Positions 5,459 through 6,368 of a DNA stretch of 6,368 bases are shown piece after piece. Within the stretch, counting starts at the first letter, position 1, and every line of letters starts with the position of its first letter. Source of the DNA: B1SED10-75 sp964636865 (GTDB taxonomy: Bacteria > Bacillota > Dethiobacteria > DTU022 > PWGO01); the NCBI GenBank assembly GCA_964636865.1, contig CAZWVJ010000059.1, forward strand, positions 1-6,368. Direction: 5' to 3'. The position numbers were made by a program, and so were the translations under genes. Below the pieces are notes generated by a model. The model saw nothing but the letters and a program-made list of their open reading frames with translations, made no database searches and had not been told where the DNA came from.

Positions 5459-5619
5459 TAAGATTAGAGAATTGTGCCGGAATTATGTGGCAATATCAAA
5501 ATTCACCAAATTAAAAATCTGTTTAAACTTGACAAAGAAAAATAGTTACTAAAAAACTTCTAAATGTATATTTGCTTTATACAGGAAGTTAACTATGCTT
5601 TTCCCCCGGGAGGTCTGAA
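5459..5619 (+). other. Spacer between hdrC and the ABC ATPase gene
   Basis: An AT-rich, 161-bp gap. I see no strong terminator for hdrBC; only a 4-bp TGCC/GGCA pairing occurs near 5475-5495. A perfect TTGACA at 5529-5534 has no acceptable -10 box at 16-18 bases, and TATATT (5567-5572) lacks a good -35. The next gene's ribosome binding site GGGAGG (5608-5613) lies at the right end. Whether the ABC gene has its own promoter is unresolved, though the gap makes that likely. Confidence 0.45.
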
Positions 5620-6368
5620 TTGGAAAACATACTTCACGTTAATAACCTCACCAAGAGTTTTGCCGGTAAAACGGTGGTAGACAGCATTTCCTTTAATGTA
5701 GAAAGAGGAAAAATAATGGGGTTGTTGGGTCCGAACGGAGCAGGTAAGACTACTGCTATCCGCATGATCATGGGCATTTTGTCGCCTAACGCCGGAACCA
5801 TTAATTTCTATCTTAATGGGAATGCCACCACTATGGACAAGAGTAAAATAGGGTATTTGCCGGAAGAACGCGGATTATATGATGATGCCAAAGTGTTGGA
5901 ATCATTGACCTACCTGGGAGAACTAAAGGGAATGTCCCGGGCAAAGGCAAAAGAAGAAAGCCTTAAATGGTTGCACAAAGTAAACTTGTCCGAATATGGT
6001 CAGCAGAAACTGGAAAAATTGTCAAAGGGAATGCAGCAAAAAATTCAGTTTATAGCTGCTGTTTTACATAAACCGGCATTAGTCATGCTTGATGAGCCAT
6101 TCTCGGGGCTGGATCCTATTAATCAAGATTTTTTGAAAGCTACTATTTTGGAACTGCAAAAAGAGGGTATTACGGTGATGATTTCAGCTCACCAGATGAT
6201 CCTGGTGGAAGAGCTTTGCGACTCAATTTTTATGATTAACAAGGGCAAGCAAGTTCTATCCGGCGATTTAGAGAGGATAAAAAGTGATTTCAAGGAACAT
6301 AAAATTGCCATAAAATTTGCGCCGGGAGAAGATATATCATTCCTAGAACAGCTGCCGGAAGTCAAAAT
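5620..6368 (+). CDS. ABC-2 type exporter ATP-binding protein, NatA-like (partial, C-terminus beyond right edge)
   Basis: The cytoplasmic ATPase of an ABC-2 type exporter; 249 codons are present and the gene runs off the window (relatives are about 300 residues). Visible motifs are Walker A GPNGAGKTT (residues 37-45), GYLPEERGLY (78-87) at the Q-loop position with Glu in place of the usual Gln, a divergent signature LSKGMQQK (134-141), Walker B ALVMLDEP (153-160) with D-loop SGLD (162-165), and the switch histidine in SAHQM (189-193). From about residue 225 a C-terminal extension of the DUF4162 type begins. This set fits the NatA / sodium-exporter-like subgroup, whose GYLPEERG sequence is normal for it. 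The TTG start has GGGAGG six bases upstream and gives MENILHVNNLTKSF, the expected N-terminus. The permease partner should lie just to the right. The transported substrate cannot be told; the subgroup includes Na+ extruders and uncharacterised exporters. Confidence 0.92.
   Translation, partial: MENILHVNNLTKSFAGKTVVDSISFNVERGKIMGLLGPNGAGKTTAIRMIMGILSPNAGTINFYLNGNATTMDKSKIGYLPEERGLYDDAKVLESLTYLGELKGMSRAKAKEESLKWLHKVNLSEYGQQKLEKLSKGMQQKIQFIAAVLHKPALVMLDEPFSGLDPINQDFLKATILELQKEGITVMISAHQMILVEELCDSIFMINKGKQVLSGDLERIKSDFKEHKIAIKFAPGEDISFLEQLPEVK

Noticed and set aside
5529..5572. TTGACA (5529-5534) with TATATT (5567-5572) as a promoter for the ABC gene
   Set aside because: The spacer would be 32 bases, far outside the usable range, and no -10 box occurs at 16-18 bases from TTGACA.

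Overview
The window looks like chromosomal DNA of an anaerobic, low- to mid-GC Firmicute, probably a clostridial or Peptococcaceae/Syntrophomonas-like lineage. This rests on strong AGGAGG-type ribosome binding sites, TTG starts on two genes, AT-rich intergenic DNA, an ACR3/ArsR arsenic pair, and a two-gene HdrB/HdrC module typical of anaerobes. The lineage is inferred from gene content and style. No rRNA, tRNA or other taxonomic marker is present.

Positions 1-1622 (minus strand) hold an arsenic-resistance operon. A sigma-A-like promoter (1593-1622) and a four-unit, 8-bp-period CATATG operator (1553-1584) precede arsR (1169-1540). After a 140-bp AT-rich gap comes the arsenite efflux permease acr3 (1-1028), which runs off the left edge. 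ArsR should repress its own operon until As(III) binds, and ACR3 then exports arsenite.

Positions 1623-2508 (plus strand) hold an unusual leader, with two tiny ORFs and a possible Shine-Dalgarno-sequestering stem. It precedes a stand-alone cyclase/kynurenine-formamidase-like metallohydrolase (1819-2508). A membrane-anchored diguanylate cyclase with an intact GGEEF site and RxxD I-site (2570-3790, minus strand) converges on it.

Positions 3791-4250 are a 460-bp AT-rich intergenic region between divergent genes. It holds a twin palindromic repeat (4030-4127) made of two inverted 31-nt units, with the architecture of a REPIN-type mobile repeat.

Positions 4260-5458 (plus strand) are a tightly coupled hdrB-hdrC pair with a 4-base ATGA overlap. 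All cluster-binding cysteines are present but no hdrA is nearby, so this looks like an electron-transfer or disulfide-reductase module whose flavoprotein partner must be encoded elsewhere. From 5620 to the right edge is the ATPase of a NatA-like ABC-2 exporter, truncated by the window.

I found no CRISPR array, complete insertion sequence, RNA gene or clearly novel multi-gene defence system. The features most worth a second look are the twin repeat, the hdrA-less hdrBC pair, the operator array and the leader ahead of the cyclase gene.
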